DNA of 33,445 nt from Kiritimatiellales bacterium (GTDB lineage: Bacteria; Verrucomicrobiota; Kiritimatiellia; UBA8416; JAIOPI01), in assembly GCA_945949405.1 (NCBI GenBank), contig CAMFEP010000008.1, positions 1-33,445 of the forward strand, in the 5' to 3' direction. Shown piece after piece: positions 32,398-33,445 of the stretch (within the stretch, counting starts at the first letter, position 1; every line of letters begins with the position of its first letter). The notes under the pieces were generated by a model that saw only the letters and a list, made by a program, of their open reading frames with translations, was not told where the DNA came from and did no database searches. The translations under genes were made by a program, and so were the position numbers.

Positions 32398-33411
32398 TCA
32401 GTCCTTCGGTCGCACAAAATCCACGTCATCAAACACATCAAGTACGTCAGATTCGTGCTCCGCCGTATAAAGCACCTTCACGTTCGGTCCCGCATCCATC
32501 GTGAAATACACCGGCAGGCCCTGCTCCCGGACCTTCCAGATTTTCTGCATGATCCGCACGCTTTCGGGCAGCCAGTAGAGCACCGGCGGTGAGGCCGCCA
32601 GCATTGTGGCATGCATCGCCAGCGCGTTGCGCTCGGCCACCGCACCCGTACGCGTGAAATCGTGCTCCACAAGCGCCGCCTTGATTTCCCCAAAATCGTG
32701 CGCCACCGTCGCCGGCCACGCGCGGTACAGCGGTGAGTTTGCCACGGTGCGCTGCATCGCCGCGCGTGAGCTCAATCCCTTCTCGGCTGTGGTGATCACC
32801 ACAAGCCCGATTCGCAATTCCGGCCAGGCCACCGGCAAGGGTTCCGCAAAACTATCCATGCCATCCGCCGCCACACCCGCATGCCATTCGACAAGCCCGT
32901 CAAACAACGAGCGCGCCGCGCTTCCACTCCCGAGCCGCGCCAGAATCGACATCGCGCGCGCTTCTAATCCCCAACCGAAAAGCCCATCCAATGCCCGCAC
33001 GAGTGCCGCAAATCCCGAGGCCGATGAGGCAAACCCCGCCGCCGTCGGAATCGTATTCACCGCCGCCACATCGAACACAAATCCGGGCGCAGGCCGGAAT
33101 AAATCCAAAAACTTCCGTACGCGCACCGCGAACTCACTGTCCGGCGCCAGGACGCGCCCATTGAGGGAAACCCAATCCTCCCCCTCGCCCGCGCGCAAGG
33201 TCACCCAGGAGCCCAATTTACCCAATGAGATCGACAGGCTCGATGTCACAGGCAGGTTGAGTTGCTCGTCGCGCTTGCCCCAATATTTGACCAGGGCAAT
33301 GTTGGAAGGCGCAAATGCCGTGGCTTCAATCCGTGCGGGCGCCCGCGAACGCTTCGCCAGTATCGCCGCCACCGCATCGGCTGCCGTTCGAATGTGACTA
33401 TTCTGTATCAC
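32398..33411 (-). CDS. mvaD: Diphosphomevalonate decarboxylase
   Basis: It decarboxylates mevalonate 5-diphosphate to isopentenyl diphosphate, the last dedicated step of the mevalonate pathway. The GHMP-kinase fold shows APSNIALVKYWGKRD (34-48), NLPVTSSLSISL, PTAAGFASSASGFAAL (about 120), ARLGSGSAARSLFDG (about 159-172) and the catalytic aspartate in TMDAGPNVKVL (about 303). GSGSAARS replaces the commoner GSGSACRS. The 337-residue length is normal. I accept the GTG at 33411, but the frame stays open to the window edge, so the true start could be a little upstream. Other mevalonate genes would have to lie to the right. Confidence 0.95.
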   Translation of the reverse strand: MIQNSHIRTAADAVAAILAKRSRAPARIEATAFAPSNIALVKYWGKRDEQLNLPVTSSLSISLGKLGSWVTLRAGEGEDWVSLNGRVLAPDSEFAVRVRKFLDLFRPAPGFVFDVAAVNTIPTAAGFASSASGFAALVRALDGLFGWGLEARAMSILARLGSGSAARSLFDGLVEWHAGVAADGMDSFAEPLPVAWPELRIGLVVITTAEKGLSSRAAMQRTVANSPLYRAWPATVAHDFGEIKAALVEHDFTRTGAVAERNALAMHATMLAASPPVLYWLPESVRIMQKIWKVREQGLPVYFTMDAGPNVKVLYTAEHESDVLDVFDDVDFVRPKD

Positions 33412-33419
33412 GCGATTAA

Positions 33420-33445
33420 CCCGCGACCCTCCGGGAGGGGCGGCC
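33420..33445. repeat. GC palindrome at the right edge (partial)
   Basis: The last bases contain CCCTCCGGGAGGG, a perfect 13-base inverted repeat around a central base, in the context CCGCGACCCTCC. It resembles the dispersed intergenic palindromes elsewhere in the window in composition but not in exact sequence, and it is cut by the edge. Confidence 0.4.

Noticed and set aside
1-33445. CRISPR array, prophage, toxin-antitoxin pair or defence island
   Set aside because: I saw no spaced direct repeats, no phage structural genes and no recognisable defence proteins on either strand.

Overview
The window looks like a piece of chromosome from a moderately GC-rich Gram-negative bacterium, probably of the PVC group (Kiritimatiellota or Verrucomicrobiota-like). 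The grounds are indirect: a 2,128-residue secreted CotH/lamin-tail protein, a secreted beta-helix protein, an N-terminal fragment of a secreted 'FEASEGY...GQNGW' protein, a lipoprotein, a GspC-like secretion protein, a classical mevalonate diphosphate decarboxylase and dispersed palindromic intergenic repeats. No rRNA or taxonomic marker search was possible, so the placement is an inference.

Left edge (1-890): scarred, accessory DNA. An IS3-family insertion sequence enters from the left edge and has cut a secreted-protein gene after about 86 codons. About 435 bases without a convincing gene follow, then a 61-base 3' fragment of a tRNA-Leu(GAG) lacking its 5' half, which looks like an integration scar (att site). 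After this come a promoter, a 45-residue membrane microprotein found outside the ORF track, an intact tRNA-Arg(ACG) and a small exported protein.

Plus-strand core (1831-10230): uvrB; then a riboflavin operon led by an FMN riboswitch with an intrinsic terminator (ribBA, ribH, nusB, ribD, ribE); then a C4 zinc-ribbon coiled-coil protein with its own promoter; rnpB (RNase P RNA); and a GspC-like protein whose start codon lies inside the last helix of rnpB.

Minus-strand block (16358-10290): a compact probable operon manC-ruvX-truA-rpe-lepA-lepB with two 4-base ATGA overlaps, possibly ending in a 38-codon small ORF next to a perfect AT palindrome. A divergent promoter pair separates manC from the secreted beta-helix gene, which converges with the giant CotH gene.

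Right part (24483-33445): a serA-type D-3-phosphoglycerate dehydrogenase; a DUF3015 / DUF4105 pair of exported proteins on the minus strand; a divergent alpha/beta-hydrolase lipoprotein; a GH38 alpha-mannosidase; and mvaD at the right edge.

The most unusual site is the DUF3015-DUF4105 junction. A strong intrinsic terminator (11-bp perfect stem plus T-run) lies inside the only plausible reading frame for the DUF4105 signal peptide, and the next stretch of that signal region is a copy of a repeat that also occurs downstream of the same gene. The export signal therefore appears to be built from a terminator and an intergenic repeat, and translation of the start could in principle control readthrough.
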